Source: Phycomyces nitens
Taxonomy: Eukaryota > Mucoromycota > Mucoromycetes > Mucorales > Phycomycetaceae
DNA length: 64,000 bases
Direction of reading: 5' to 3'
Assembly (NCBI GenBank): GCA_022702545.1
Contig: JAHRBC010000003.1
Location: 4,278,001-4,342,000, forward strand
Shown: piece after piece, positions 1-12,935 of the stretch
Numbering within the stretch: the first letter of the stretch is position 1
Layout of the letters: every line of letters starts with the position of its first letter
The notes under the pieces: generated by a model
What the model was told of the DNA's origin: nothing
Seen by the model: only the letters and a program-made list of their open reading frames with translations
Databases searched by the model: none
Position numbers and translations under genes: made by a program

Positions 1-1962
1 GAGTTTGCTAGTTGGATGAGACGAATATATATATCTACTATAATCTATTCTACAAAATTTTGATATCGATCTATCAGAGATCATCTAGCCATACTTGGAA
101 TCCAAATTGAGACCCGTAAATGAAAGACTTGCACAAACACACGCTATAATCTATAATCTTTGAAAAGAACAGAAAGAGTCTCAAAAGAAAAACACAAAAT
201 CCTGTTGAATACTAATACTTTTGATTCAATGTTCATGTTTCTAGTGTTATTAATATAAAGGTTGGTTAGAAAAAAAAAAGACATGTTAAAGAATAATAAA
301 TGTTTTCTAGCAAAATCTAATATTAAAAACCAGTGTGGTCTTATTCAAAGCGAATATATTACTTTGCATCACATGGGTATACAAACTCACAATGTATTTT
401 ACACTAAAAAAGAATGGTAACAATGACACAAAAGTCTTTGCCAGTTACAAGAACCTTTTGAATAATGGTATACAGATAGGAAAAACATTCCTTGTGTAAT
501 AAACAACTCTTATTATTTATCCAGTATACTCTCGACATCGAATTGCTTGTTTTAATTGATAACACAGATACACCAGAATAAGGAGAATATTGATGAATAT
601 ATTTTTGCTTTAATCTACAAAGATTTGCGTTTTTAGGACAATTTTTTTTAAAAAAAAGATATTTAGGCTTGAATATGTACAATTATTGGAAATTGTATTG
701 AAACACACAGGATAGCATGGTTTATTATCATTATCATTATAAGTATAAAGTCAAACATCTCTAATCTGCATTATATGAAATTACTAAATTGCTTGTAATA
801 AAATTTGCTGCATATATTTTCTTTGGTTGAATTCTACTTTTGTATCTAGTATAAAAACTATTCACATTTTGCAATGTATAGAAATATCCAAGTATAACAT
901 GTTCTGGTTTAAAAAATAATAATAGAATGTGTCCCTGAAAGGCGTCATGTAGATGGAAAAATGATCTCAAAAGTTTGATAGAAAAAAAAGACTATTCTAA
1001 ATATCTGGCTAATTAATAACTATTCAGAATCATTGATAAATTCAGTAAAAAGAAAAAATATAAAGACCCTTTTATTTGATGGTCTCCTTGATAATTATGA
1101 ACCTTGAAAGGAAATGTAAGCTTCTTTGGGGTGCCATGGTTATAATAAGTTACATAAATCCTATCATCTCTAGAGCCCTTTTTGCCCCGTTAACCCCTCT
1201 CTTTCTTTAAACTATTTGTCCTTGTATCGACAGACATTTGATTCTTAACAATCTCTTTACGATTTGATTGCCGTGCCATATCGGATTCGACTCCTTTTTC
1301 TTTAACCATGGCCACTTATTAACACAATCGGCACCAGCCTTTGAATCATATATCTTAAGATTTGGTCTCCTTTATTTTCTTACCATATAATTGTATCTCT
1401 TTAAAATATGCTTTCAGGAGGCTATGGAATCTTCTCAAATGCCCTTTTTTTTGCCTAGATACACATCACATTTTATAGCCAAACATTGGGATCAAATGGA
1501 AGATTGTTAGGTGCAAGATTGTATATATTTCCCTTGCATTTTTTCTCTCTTAATCTTCAAGGTCCCAACCCTTGCTGACAGGGTCAGCTACTAAGTCTCT
1601 GTGGTTCCAAGCGCATATTTTGGTCTGATGAAAAATAATAATTAAAGAGAACTTCAAAGAGGCTTGAATTGCTCTATACAAATGGCGGGCTATCAAAATA
1701 GAATAAAATATCCTGTCCCTTGGTCTTGTAATTGGTGTGCTTGAAACATTCAGTCTGATTCGCTTGATTGTCCAGCTAAAATCAATTTTCAGATGCGCAA
1801 CTACACATTTTTATTTACTTGTAAAAAAATAATGACTGGCCAAAGAGATATCCTTTTTTGTGACAGGCGACTTTTTTGAAATCGCAAGATTCTGTCTCCA
1901 GTTTACAAGTCCCCTCTCTCAACTCCCCCTTTTTCCCTTTAATTGCTTTGCTATCAAATAAA
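1..1962. other. AT-rich gene-poor stretch with one degraded reading frame
   Basis: No intact gene is supported here. The DNA is AT-rich with many short homopolymer runs. On the minus strand around 1013-1453 a reading frame stays coherent apart from several stops and is listed separately. The last 100 bases are pyrimidine-rich and precede the SR-protein start codon, so they probably hold its promoter and 5' leader. Confidence 0.6.
1013..1453 (-). pseudogene. Degraded open reading stretch, family not recognised
   Basis: Read on the minus strand, one frame gives a basic, protein-like sequence interrupted by a few stops. Recognisable pieces include KKGHLRRFHSLLKAYFKEI, then MARQSNRKEIVKNQMSV, and after a TAA stop RGKKGSRDDRIYVTYYNHG. 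The same frame continues across the stops, which is what a recently broken gene looks like. I do not recognise the family. It may be a relic of a mobile or multicopy gene. Chance is possible because the DNA is A-rich and Lys/Arg/Asn codons come cheaply. Confidence 0.3.
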
Positions 1963-3569
1963 ATGGGTTATCGAGTATATGTTGGACGTCTTTCGCATGA
2001 TGCCACAAAGGAGGATTTGGAAGGTCTATTTAAAAAGTATGGAAAGTTGCTTGATGTCACTGTAAAGACCGGCTTTGGTTTTGTCGAGTTTAGCGACAAG
2101 ATCGATGCTGAGGATGCAGTCCACGACATCAACGACACTCGCTTCTTAGGCCAAAGGTTAGTATCATGATCTCAACAGCTAACAAACGGATGATCAATTA
2201 AAAGCGCGTTTTTCTCAATACATTAAGAATCGTTGTCGAATTGGCCATGAACCGTCGTCGCGATGACCGCCGCGATGATCGTCGCAGTGATAGGCAAGTC
2301 AATTGAAATAAAAGTCTTGGAGTTAAATATGAAAATGTATCCTGATATTTCTTTGGAAAAATATAGAGAAGTGTACCGTGTGATCGTCAAGAACATACCT
2401 CCCAAGACAACCTGGCAGGTAAAGCATTTATCCTTCCTTGTCGTCCCAGCCTGAGGTGATGCCATTCCCCCCTCCCCTCCCCCCCTTTTTTTTCCCCTTC
2501 CCCTTTTCCCCTTTCATTTCTGCCTTTTCCTACCTCTTGGCTGGCTATCCGCGGTCTTCCTTTGGTTTATGGCAGTTCTGGCTCTTTTGGCTTTGTCCCC
2601 TGGATTCCGGGTTATTAGGCTTTTCTCTTCTGGCACCCTCACGTGGCTCTACAATGGGAATGGACTAGAGGGAATCTGTGAATGTGTGGCTATACATTGA
2701 TCTAGCCATCTTTCGAGTCTTTCAAATGAAAAAAAGAAGAAGCAAAGATTGCTGTGTGGCCAGACATTCACAATCCCCTTCTACTTGTTTGGCGGCTGGA
2801 AACTAAACGCACTTGCTATTTTCTTTTTCTTGGGGTTTCATGGTATGAAGGATCTCAAGGACTACATGAAGAAGGCCGGCCATGTCGCATTTGCCGATGT
2901 TCTCAAGGGTCGTAATGGCGAAGGGTAAGATATGATTTGCTGACTAAAGAATGTAGAAATGAAAGTTGATGGTATGTATTAGTGTCGTTGAATTCTCCAA
3001 ACGTGAGGATATGAAGTATGCATTGAGAAAGTTAGATGACGGTCGACTGAATGGCCAGAGAATCAGTCTCCATGAACCCGTAAGTTGTTTATTATGTCTT
3101 TAAAGTAGGCGTTGATTAACCTAGTCATCTTATTTAGAACCGTAGCAGCCGTAGCCGTCGCGACAGAAGCTCTAGCCCTAGCCGTAGCCGTCGCAACCGA
3201 AGCTCCAGCCGTAGCCGCCGCGACAGAAGCTCCAGTCGTAGCCGTCGCGATAGAAGCTCCAGTCGCCATCGCAACAGCAGCCGTAGCCACCGTAATCGCA
3301 GCTCCAGCCGTAGCAAATCTCCCCGCCGGAGATCAAGACACGATCGCTCAAAGTCGCGGTCCGTTTCTCGATCGCCCTCTCCATCGCGTCACTCACGTGA
3401 AGATCGTAGAGAGGACAGATCAAGAAGACGATCAGAGTCTCCCGTGACAAGAAGCCCGAGAGATGATGAGGAGGATCTGGTGAGAGAGGCAACGCCTATA
3501 GAAGAAGAGCCTGTTGAGACAGCACAAGAGAGCAAAAGATCTTCTAGTGTGGATTCCAGAGACGAGTAG
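1963..3569 (+). CDS. SR-type splicing factor (two RRMs plus RS domain)
   Basis: Nuclear RNA-binding protein of the serine/arginine-rich family, which helps choose splice sites and export mRNA. The first RRM begins right at the start (MGYRVYVGRLSHDATKEDL, with RNP1-like GFGFVEF). After an Arg/Asp-rich hinge comes a second RRM (YRVIVKNIPPKTTWQDLK, later GVVEFSK), then a long RS tail with repeated RSRR/RSSSRS blocks ending in an acidic stretch. This order matches SRSF4/5/6 and yeast Npl3-type proteins. Six exons fit: 1963-2156, 2228-2293, 2367-2418, 2851-2924, 2983-3079, 3138-3569. The ATG at 1963 was preferred because family members start just before the RRM and the in-frame upstream codons lack an ATG. 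The intron after 2293 looks like a GC-AG intron, and the 432 bp third intron is unusually long for this window. Confidence 0.9.
2294..2366 (+). other. Probable GC-AG intron in the SR-protein gene
   Basis: The frame of the SR protein is kept only if splicing uses AG|GCAAGT at 2292-2299 and the acceptor ATATAG at 2361-2366, joining SDR to EVYRVIV. GCAAGT is the usual context of GC donors in eukaryotes. No GT donor nearby keeps the frame. Confidence 0.65.
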
Positions 3570-3803
3570 AGCAAGACAATGGGTGGTGATCAATAATAAT
3601 AAAAACGTGTTCAGGAACCCTGTTTGGCCCCAACCTGACCACAACACTTCTTTCAGTGATACGTTGGAAATAAGAGCACAAACGACAGGGTGTCACGAAC
3701 AAATTATGAACTTGTTGAATTTTCCTTTTTCTCTTTGTCTCTGGCAAGAACCTTTCCTTCCTTTTGCACCCTTCCTTCCTTTAACTTATTTGCGCTCTGA
3801 TCA

Positions 3804-6344
3804 ATGGTAGTCAGGAAACCCCATATCAGCAGCGCCACCGCACGCTTCCTCAGTTTACTTTTTATTTTACTCATTCTGAATGTCCATTTGAATCTTGTCC
3901 TGGGAGCGATTCCTTCTTCAGACAGTGGAATCCCGGACAAAGACGGCACAAAGGCCGCAGAGGTAATTTTTCCTGAGGGGGAATCCGAATTGAATGGTTA
4001 TGAATGGAGAAATCGGTAGCAATGGCTATAATAAACGATTTCGATATCATGTATTTATTACAATGATATATTCAATAGACCGGTATCACCTCCGGAAATA
4101 CTACAGCACAGAGCACCCACACTCTTCATGTAACCCCAACATCTGCGACTGGTGAGAATGATAATGCAGACATTAGTGCAACCAGAACCAGCTCGACGCA
4201 TTCGTTTAAATTATCTAGTACAAAGGAATCGAGTCCTGAGAATACGACAATCGTAAAGGCCGCTTCTGGACACAACAGTAGTGGCAAGGCAACCGCCAGC
4301 GAGTCTCATTCAACGTCTTCTTTGGCCCACAAGAGTGGTAATTATACAGCAAGATTATTATTATTATTATGGCCTATTGACCTTTTTCGAAAATAAAGAT
4401 GTGCCAACGGAGGTTACCATTTTCTCCTCCGAACGACCATCAGCCACAGCAGCCACCATGTCCTCCCGTGGGGAGACGGTATCGAAACCAAGCTCAACAA
4501 ATGAACTTTCTTCCTCCGCCACTCCTCAATTGACGCATAAAGATGTGCATTCTTTACTTGAGTCCCAAAAGCCAACAGAGGCTGTCAAAGGAAACCACTC
4601 TAGCTCTCTAGACAGTCATACTTTGCACCAGTCTGTTCCAACCATGTCTTTTAGCGGAAAGGCCTCAGCCACTGCAGAACCGTCAGCTACTGTCCGATCG
4701 ACAATCACTCCCGCGGCTACCTTGGGACATCATTCTGTGGGACCCGCGGCCTCTTCTGTGCATAGTCCAGGCCATCTTTCTGCTAGTCATCATGAGAGTG
4801 TTTTGCATTCCTCTACTAGCCCCACCAAGACCAATAAACATACTTTGTCCCATGCTGCACCTCGCAGGTCATCTTTTGCTTCTAGATCTCATTCTAGCAG
4901 TATTTCCAGATCACACACCTCCAGATCGCATGCTTCTGGTTCATCTGCCTCATCTGCCTCATCTGCCTCACGACCCTCTGGATCTCGTGTTTCTGCATAT
5001 CCTCCTAAAGGTACAAAGAGCCACCCTGTATCTCATGCTGGTCCTTCCGGTCCTGCGACCTTGTTATCCAGTGCCTCGGTAACAAAATTAAGCTCACACC
5101 GAGGATCAGATGCCACCAGCCGAGTTGGCAGTGCTACCCGTTCAACTGCATCTCAATCAAGCAGCCACAGCAAGCCAACCACGACCAAAACCACTACAAC
5201 CACGACCACAACAACCACGACCACTACCATGACCACTACCACTACTACTACCACCACTACCACCACTGCAGAGCCAACTACTTCTCCTCCAACAAAGTCT
5301 CAGTCTCCATCTCAGTACCATTATCAGACATACAGCTGGCTGTCAAACACGTTCAGTGTCGCCTTTACAACTACCCCAAGCCATACACCTAGTCCACCCA
5401 GTCCATCTAGCCAAAAGGCCTCGGAGACTTTGCCACCAAGTTCAGACCCTGACAATGACAATCTGCCTCAGTATATTGCTCCCAACATCAATGCCGAGAT
5501 TCCTAGTATGTAGATCAAACGCTTCTAGTTATTAAATAATAACCATTCAATAGGTACCAGTGATTTGGTCAACATAAAGTTCAACTACTTGTCTTATCCT
5601 CAAATGGTCCAAGATGCCTTGCTGACAGCCGAATTTGTTCAGGCTCTCCCTGTTTTGATCAGTAAGGTGCTCGAGATATCAGAAGATGATGTGATTATCA
5701 TCACAATCACCAGTGGGACCACACAATCCAGCAATAAGAAGCGACAGACTGCCAGTACGGGTGTGATTGTATCCATGGCAATCCCAAGCACACAAGTGGC
5801 TGAGCTCCAGACGCTTGTGTCTTCATCTGACAGCCCGCTCTATGCTTCTTCTAATGGTCAACTGGCCAGCCTGATCGATAGTTCCTACAAGATCACGAGC
5901 TCCAATGGTAAGCAGAAGATATACAAATAAACACGTGTATCTCCTATCAAAAAGACATTCACTCACAATATATATTTATATATATTCATTTCAATGGTTT
6001 GATCAGTTGCTTCGATCAATGGTACTCCTGCGATCTCTGACCCCAATAGCGTCTCATCGACCACAGATAATACTCAATCAAATGACCAAAAGTCTGGGCT
6101 GTCCAAGGGAGGCATCATCGGAATCTGTGTGTCTGTGGGTGTGATTGTGTATGCAGCTGCTACAGTGATTGTAGTAAAAAGGATCCGGCATCGAAAAAGA
6201 CAATCTCAAGCTCCAGTGGGCGATCAACACGTTTTTCCACGTAGTATCTCTGCCCCTATTTCCCAAGGCAACTCTCTTGGATGGTCGAGTAACAGAAGCC
6301 CACCTGAGCCTCTCCCTCATCCTTCCTATTACCAGCAATGGTAG
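3804..6344 (+). CDS. Mucin-like single-pass membrane protein, putative cell-surface sensor
   Basis: The start carries a signal peptide (hydrophobic run LSLLFILLILNVHLNLVLGA). A very long Ser/Thr-rich ectodomain follows, with an almost pure Thr tract near 5178-5272, expected to be heavily O-mannosylated. A compact non-repetitive domain of about 110 residues comes next (5553-5907: VNIKFNYLSYP to SLIDSSYKITSS), resembling a SEA-like module, with a dibasic KKRQ inside it. Then comes one membrane segment (GIIGICVSVGVIVYAAATVIVV), a basic stop-transfer RIRHRKR and a cytosolic tail of about 55 residues ending PSYYQQW. At least four introns fit: 3962-4078, about 4337-4399, about 5505-5554 and about 5908-6005. 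The architecture recalls Msb2/Hkr1-type mucin sensors, but sequence identity to them was not established. Upstream neighbour is the SR gene, 234 bp away. Confidence 0.75.
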
Positions 6345-6987
6345 TCGTGTCTAGTGTAGACTAATTTTGTTATTTCTATATGATTAAAATAGTCTAATCT
6401 TAAAACCTGAATGCACTATACAATGTCTGATTGTCTATATTAAATCTATTGTTTGGTTGCCTTTTTGGACAGTATGCCTTTTCAGCCGTACAATCGATTC
6501 TATTGCTCCCCCCCTTTTTTTCTGCTAGATATGTCAAGGAAGACGACGGTATATTAAATCTACCTCCTTTAATTCAATAGAGGTCACCGTTGTAACCATT
6601 TGCTTGTTGTAACAAACAAGATGGATCTAGAAAAAGGGGACAATATCACAATTGCACTTTTTTCCCAAATTGTAATTATCTGAAGAATACACTTCTTTAC
6701 CATAAACAAGACCCCCAACTAGAAGCAAAAAAGTAAAAAAGAAACCCCTTCCATCTGCCTATTTCCCCTTATCCCTCTTTCTTTTCTTTTTTATTTATTT
6801 ATTTATTTCATCTTGTCGTCTCGATAGTTTTCGACACTATACTCTAACCGGTACACTCTAAACACAATCCTAAGAGGCATATGTTGTTGAACATCGATCA
6901 CAATTGTACCTGAAAATATATATTGTACGCGATCCACCAAAAAAATCACGCTACTATTATTATTAATTGGTTCCTCGTTAGATTTCA
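6345..6987. other. Convergent 3' intergenic region
   Basis: Lies between the 3' ends of the mucin-like gene and the uridine kinase gene. It contains poly(A)-signal-like AATAAA/ATTAAA variants and a run of TTTA repeats near 6789-6808. No gene is supported. Confidence 0.6.
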
Positions 6988-9371
<2,384 letters not shown>

Positions 9372-9649
9372 TGGTCAATTCAGAATTACCAATGCTTGTA
9401 ATGTTTAACTACTACTTCTTCCTCTTCTTCCTCTTCTTGGCTTCCCGCGTCTGCCAAATGAAGCCAACAAAGCTGACGTCTCTTTGTTCAGTCTCCGCCA
9501 AAGGTCCTACCCTTTCGACACGACACACCTCTTTTTGGTACCCCTTCATCCGTCCTCCTGCTCAGTCCTTTCATCCAATCAAACTATCCTTTTATATACT
9601 CATCTTTCTTTCTCTATAACCAAATCCAAAAATCGCGTGAGTTGATCTA
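9372..9649. promoter_or_regulatory. Shared promoter region of URK-like and p24 genes
   Basis: The two genes start on opposite strands. CCAAT at 9575-9579 and a TATA-like TTTATATA at 9591-9598 lie 50-75 bases before the p24 ATG. No equally clear element is seen for the other direction. Confidence 0.45.
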
Positions 9650-10388
9650 ATGGCATTCATTTTTCCACGCGCTGTGGCATTATCCCTACTCGGCCTGTTC
9701 TTGTTCTTCGCGTCTACAGATGCAACTGCCTTGACCTACAATGTGGCTGCCCAAGAAAAGGCATGCTTCTATGTCTGGGCAGATACACCCGGAAAGAAAG
9801 TTGGATTTTACTTTGCTGTAAGTATGACCCATAGGCAATTGTTGTTGCTGATTGAAAATAATATATGTATAATATATGTATATGTATATGTATATATGTA
9901 TATAGGTTCAATCGGGAGGATCGTTTGATATCGATTATGAGGTGCGGGATCCTCGGGACGATATCGTTCTTTCTGGAGAAAAGTCAAGACAGGGAGACTA
10001 TGTGTTTACTGCAAACTACGTTGGCGAATACAGCTTCTGCTTTATCAATGATATGTCGACCTTTGCCGAGAAGCTGGTTGATTTTGAAATCACCCTTGAA
10101 CACGAAGTCCGTCCCAACTATCAAAAAGAAGGCTCATCGTCTGAGCCTCCGGTAGCCCTTAATGCTATGGAGGAATCACTGTTTAGACTGTCTGGATCAC
10201 TGACCAATGTGGCTCGTACCCAAAAGTACTTTCGCACACGCGAAAATCGTAATTCCAGCACTGTCATTTCTACAGAGAACCGGATCTTTTGGTTTGCTAT
10301 TCTTGAGAGTGGGGCAATTATCTTGATGGCCTGTATCCAGGTGTTTGTTGTCCGTAGCTTCTTTAACGTAAAGAAGGGTGGGGTCTAA
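9650..10388 (+). CDS. p24/emp24 family cargo receptor of the early secretory pathway
   Basis: Type I membrane protein cycling between ER and Golgi in COPI/COPII vesicles. Two exons (9650-9817, 9906-10388) give 216 residues. A signal peptide (VALSLLGLFLFFASTDATA) precedes the GOLD domain with its two conserved cysteines (EKACFYVW and EYSFCFIND), the segment GGSFDIDYEVRDP, and FINDMSTFAEKLVDFEI. A coiled region (ALNAMEESLFRLSGSL) leads to one membrane span (FWFAILESGAIILMACIQVFVV) and a short tail RSFFNVKKGGV. The tail has the FF and di-lysine signals typical of the family. It most resembles the Erp/TMED subgroup; the exact subfamily was not settled. Confidence 0.92.
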
Positions 10389-10513
10389 AGGAATGTGATA
10401 ATAAAAAAAAACGATGATGATGATTATAATTATTATTATAATATTTATTTATGTTTCAATTTAATTGAAACACAGACTATTTTTTCAATTGTCTTTCTGT
10501 CTTTATACTAATC

Positions 10514-10867
10514 ATGGCATCATCATCATCATCATCATCATCAAAGACTCCCGATACTGCCGTTGATACGAATGCAGCCCCAGTTCAGCAGACAAGAGGA
10601 CGTCCAGGAGTAAGTGCTGGAGTGATGGCCAAGTTGATTGGCTTTTCGTTGGCAATGTTCATCCTGCCCATCCTGACGTTTTACACCACTGTGGATGGCG
10701 TATTTGGTGGTAAGTTGAGGCCAAAGAGTTGAAAAAGGTAATAATGATAATTGATAGGCAATACAACATATGCGGCTGGATCGGCGGCTGTGGTGGCGAA
10801 TGTGGTGGTGATTGGATATGTGATTGTTGCGTTTATGGAAGACCCAGACAAGGACAAGAAAGAGTGA
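10514..10867 (+). CDS. VMA21: VMA21-like V-ATPase assembly factor
   Basis: Small ER protein that chaperones assembly of the V0 sector of the vacuolar proton pump. Two exons (10514-10709 and 10758-10867) encode 101 residues. The N-terminus is a short serine run and a polar stretch. Two membrane segments follow: VMAKLIGFSLAMFILPILTF, and after the loop TTVDGVFGGNTTYAAG, AAVVANVVVIGYVIVAF. The C-terminus MEDPDKDKKE is charged and ends in a lysine-rich ER-retrieval-like signal. Length, two-span topology and the loop fit VMA21. The gene lies 126 bp after the p24 gene on the same strand. Confidence 0.85.
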
Positions 10868-10949
10868 GGGCAGTAAATAGTAATAAGGAGACCGAGAGGT
10901 TGGATTCCATACAAAAAGTGTATATATATATACACACGTATATACACAC

Positions 10950-10984
<35 letters not shown>

Positions 10985-11177
10985 CCTTTGTCCCCCAACA
11001 AAACAGCCCCCCCTTCTTGGTGTCTGTTCTTCTGTCTGTTTACCCTTTTCCGTCCAGTGTGTGCATGATAGTTGCCTAGTTGCTCAGTATGGCCTTTTTG
11101 TGCTGTGAGATTATTTATATATAAAAACCTGCATTTTTCCCCATATTGATACCTCTCCTTCTTCTAAAATACATTCG
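10868..11177. other. Intergenic region with TA dinucleotide repeats and a TATA box
   Basis: A TA/CACG-interrupted microsatellite at about 10919-10981 follows VMA21 directly. TATATAAAA near 11116-11126 sits about 55 bases before the next start codon and is a plausible TATA box. No gene seen. Confidence 0.5.
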
Positions 11178-12143
11178 ATGAATGAGCTAATGAGCCGCCC
11201 GTCCATTACTGTCGACTACTTTTCTCATACCTGGGACGCACTTGACTTGGCCTGTGCCTGGTCAGAGCTCCGTCAACAGGCAGCAACCCTCCGTAACAAG
11301 CTGCTCCACCTCAATGACGATATCGAAACTGGGTTTGAGCGCACCCGACAGACAAATCCGAGTCTTCTAAAGGCCAATCGACGGCTGCTGGCAGAGGAGT
11401 ATCGCCTCCACCGACTGAGGAACGCGCTCTGGAGACGAATGTCCAGTCATTGCACCAGCCGTCTCGGACGACACAACCCCAGGATCGATCCTGGGGAAAT
11501 CAACTGGGAAAAAGACTCTGATGTGAGCTGGCTATATGGCCCACTATTCCGGAGAGATGAAGGAGATGTTGATTTTGAAAAGAGGATAGGGTGCCCAGAG
11601 ATATTCATAAAGGGCACCCAGACCTCACTAACCAAGATCGAGGCGATGCCCGCACCACTGGTGAAATCTGCCCTAAAGAAGACCCAAAAGGAGAGGCGCC
11701 GTAGCTTCCCTTTAAGCCTAGAAAGAGATGGCTGCTTTGAAGACCGATGCAAACGTCCTCGAGGCATTCGATTCGAAGCAGATGTACTTGAGTTTGTCTA
11801 TCATGCCAAACTGCCTATCCTCAGCCAACGTAGGCCAACCCGCACTCCCCAGGGTGACAGCGATGCCCGGCGCATGGCAAAAGCTCTTCTCCTGGCTGCC
11901 CGCAAGCATTCGACCAGCCTCCCACTCACCCCGCCCCTCTCTCCCTCTGTGAAATTCCCTGCACAGCCGATCTTGGCTGAGAATGCGCTGGCCAGCACTC
12001 TTGCTCCTGTTTTGCCTGCGTCAGTGCCAACACTGTGTGCTGATTTGGTATCCTTGTCTACAGAAATGGTTGCACTGGCAGGCACGGCAGCCATCTACAA
12101 GGGCATCAGCTATGGACTGGGAAGATTCATTCCTCGCGCATAA
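11178..12143 (+). CDS. Intronless 321-residue protein, putative PP1-docking regulator
   Basis: Single open exon, fairly GC-rich for this window. The N-terminal third is helical (DALDLACAWSELRQQ to RLHRLRNALWRRM), and the final RxxRNALWR is reminiscent of the GATA_AreA/DUF1752 short motif found in Reg1-like and AreA-like fungal regulators. The middle has SALKKTQKERRRS followed by GIRFEADVLEFVY, where IRF-plus-acidic resembles an RVxF protein phosphatase 1 docking site. The C-terminal part is proline-rich (LTPPLSPSV) and ends in a small hydrophobic segment (MVALAGTAAIYKGISYGLG). A role in glucose or nitrogen signalling through PP1 is only an inference. The coding call itself is firm. Confidence 0.6.
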   Translation: MNELMSRPSITVDYFSHTWDALDLACAWSELRQQAATLRNKLLHLNDDIETGFERTRQTNPSLLKANRRLLAEEYRLHRLRNALWRRMSSHCTSRLGRHNPRIDPGEINWEKDSDVSWLYGPLFRRDEGDVDFEKRIGCPEIFIKGTQTSLTKIEAMPAPLVKSALKKTQKERRRSFPLSLERDGCFEDRCKRPRGIRFEADVLEFVYHAKLPILSQRRPTRTPQGDSDARRMAKALLLAARKHSTSLPLTPPLSPSVKFPAQPILAENALASTLAPVLPASVPTLCADLVSLSTEMVALAGTAAIYKGISYGLGRFIPRA

Positions 12144-12335
12144 CATGCAGATCAATTGATAAACCAATACATACATATATAGAAACATAGACAAACAACA
12201 AAGAGGGCATGGTTGATCCAAGCTACACACATAGTAGATATAGATATTTATTTTATTTTATTTTATTTGTATTTAATAATAATATATTAATGAGTGAACA
12301 AACAATGATGATTATACAAAAACAAAACAAAACAA

Positions 12336-12935
12336 TCAAGTCGATGAGGTGGTGGGTGGGGTGCGCATATGCTGATGAGTATGATGATGATTATGGTGAT
12401 TTTGATGATTATGGTGATTTTGATGATGCTGCTGCTGCTGTTGCTTATTATTATTATTATTATTATTATTATAATGATGCTTCTCTTGCTGCTTGCTCTG
12501 GACATACTCGTTTAGATAGTGAGTGGCAGCAAACAAGAGGTCATGAAAACGATCACCATCACGGTAGGATGGATGGTCATAGGGATACCACGCTGCCCGT
12601 TTTTGACGCTCCCATTCAGCCAGACTGGTGAGCTGTTCACTTAGCTTATCTGCCAAAACTGTCCAGTCCAGCCTTAGCCATCTATCTCGCAGCAATAACC
12701 AGAGACGGTCTGGGGCAGCTATCCTTAGCACATCGTCCACCACACTGAGTGCCATGAACAAGCAGAAAAGCGAGCTAATGGCCACAATAGCAATGGTGCC
12801 CACTGTCATGTATGATGCCAAGGTCATGATCGAATTGCGCATTGGTTTAGGGGTGCCTGCCACCTTGAGCCAGGAGCGGAGTGGCAACAGGCGGTGATGA
12901 GTACGACTGGGGCGGGCAGCAGAAACAGGCGCCAT
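12336..12935 (-). CDS. Small membrane protein with Asn/Gln/His-rich tail, function unknown
   Basis: One exon of 199 residues, starting at the ATG at 12933-12935. It has a basic N-terminus, one or possibly two hydrophobic segments (SYMTVGTIAIVAISSLFCLFM, then ALSVVDDVL), and a Trp/Arg-rich central part (RLWLLLRDRWLRLDW). The tail of about 50 residues is a prion-like low-complexity run: poly-Asn, poly-Gln, then HH/NH repeats. The tail coincides with ATT, GCT and ATG triplet repeats at 12370-12470, so it may vary in length between strains. I do not recognise the family. Gene faces the intronless gene tail to tail and is divergent from tropomyosin. Confidence 0.55.
   Translation of the reverse strand: MAPVSAARPSRTHHRLLPLRSWLKVAGTPKPMRNSIMTLASYMTVGTIAIVAISSLFCLFMALSVVDDVLRIAAPDRLWLLLRDRWLRLDWTVLADKLSEQLTSLAEWERQKRAAWYPYDHPSYRDGDRFHDLLFAATHYLNEYVQSKQQEKHHYNNNNNNNNKQQQQQHHQNHHNHQNHHNHHHTHQHMRTPPTTSST

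Noticed and set aside
1270..1300. Possible tRNA B-box (GATTCGACTCC)
   Set aside because: No A-box at the right distance and the flanking bases do not pair as a T stem or acceptor stem.
3063..3316. Ala- and Arg/Leu-rich frames over the RS repeat region
   Set aside because: These are alternative-frame readings of the CGT/AGC repeats that encode the RS tail of the SR protein.
4792..5082. His/Leu/Pro-rich second frame in the mucin-like gene
   Set aside because: It overlaps the Ser/Thr frame that is continuous with signal peptide and membrane segment; composition follows from the repeat.
10919..10981. TA/CACG repeat read as a CRISPR-like or telomeric array
   Set aside because: It is a simple dinucleotide microsatellite with no spacer structure.
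12209..12631. Plus-strand frame with Tyr/Asp repeats
   Set aside because: It is the complement of the triplet repeats that encode the Asn/Gln/His tail of the minus-strand membrane protein.
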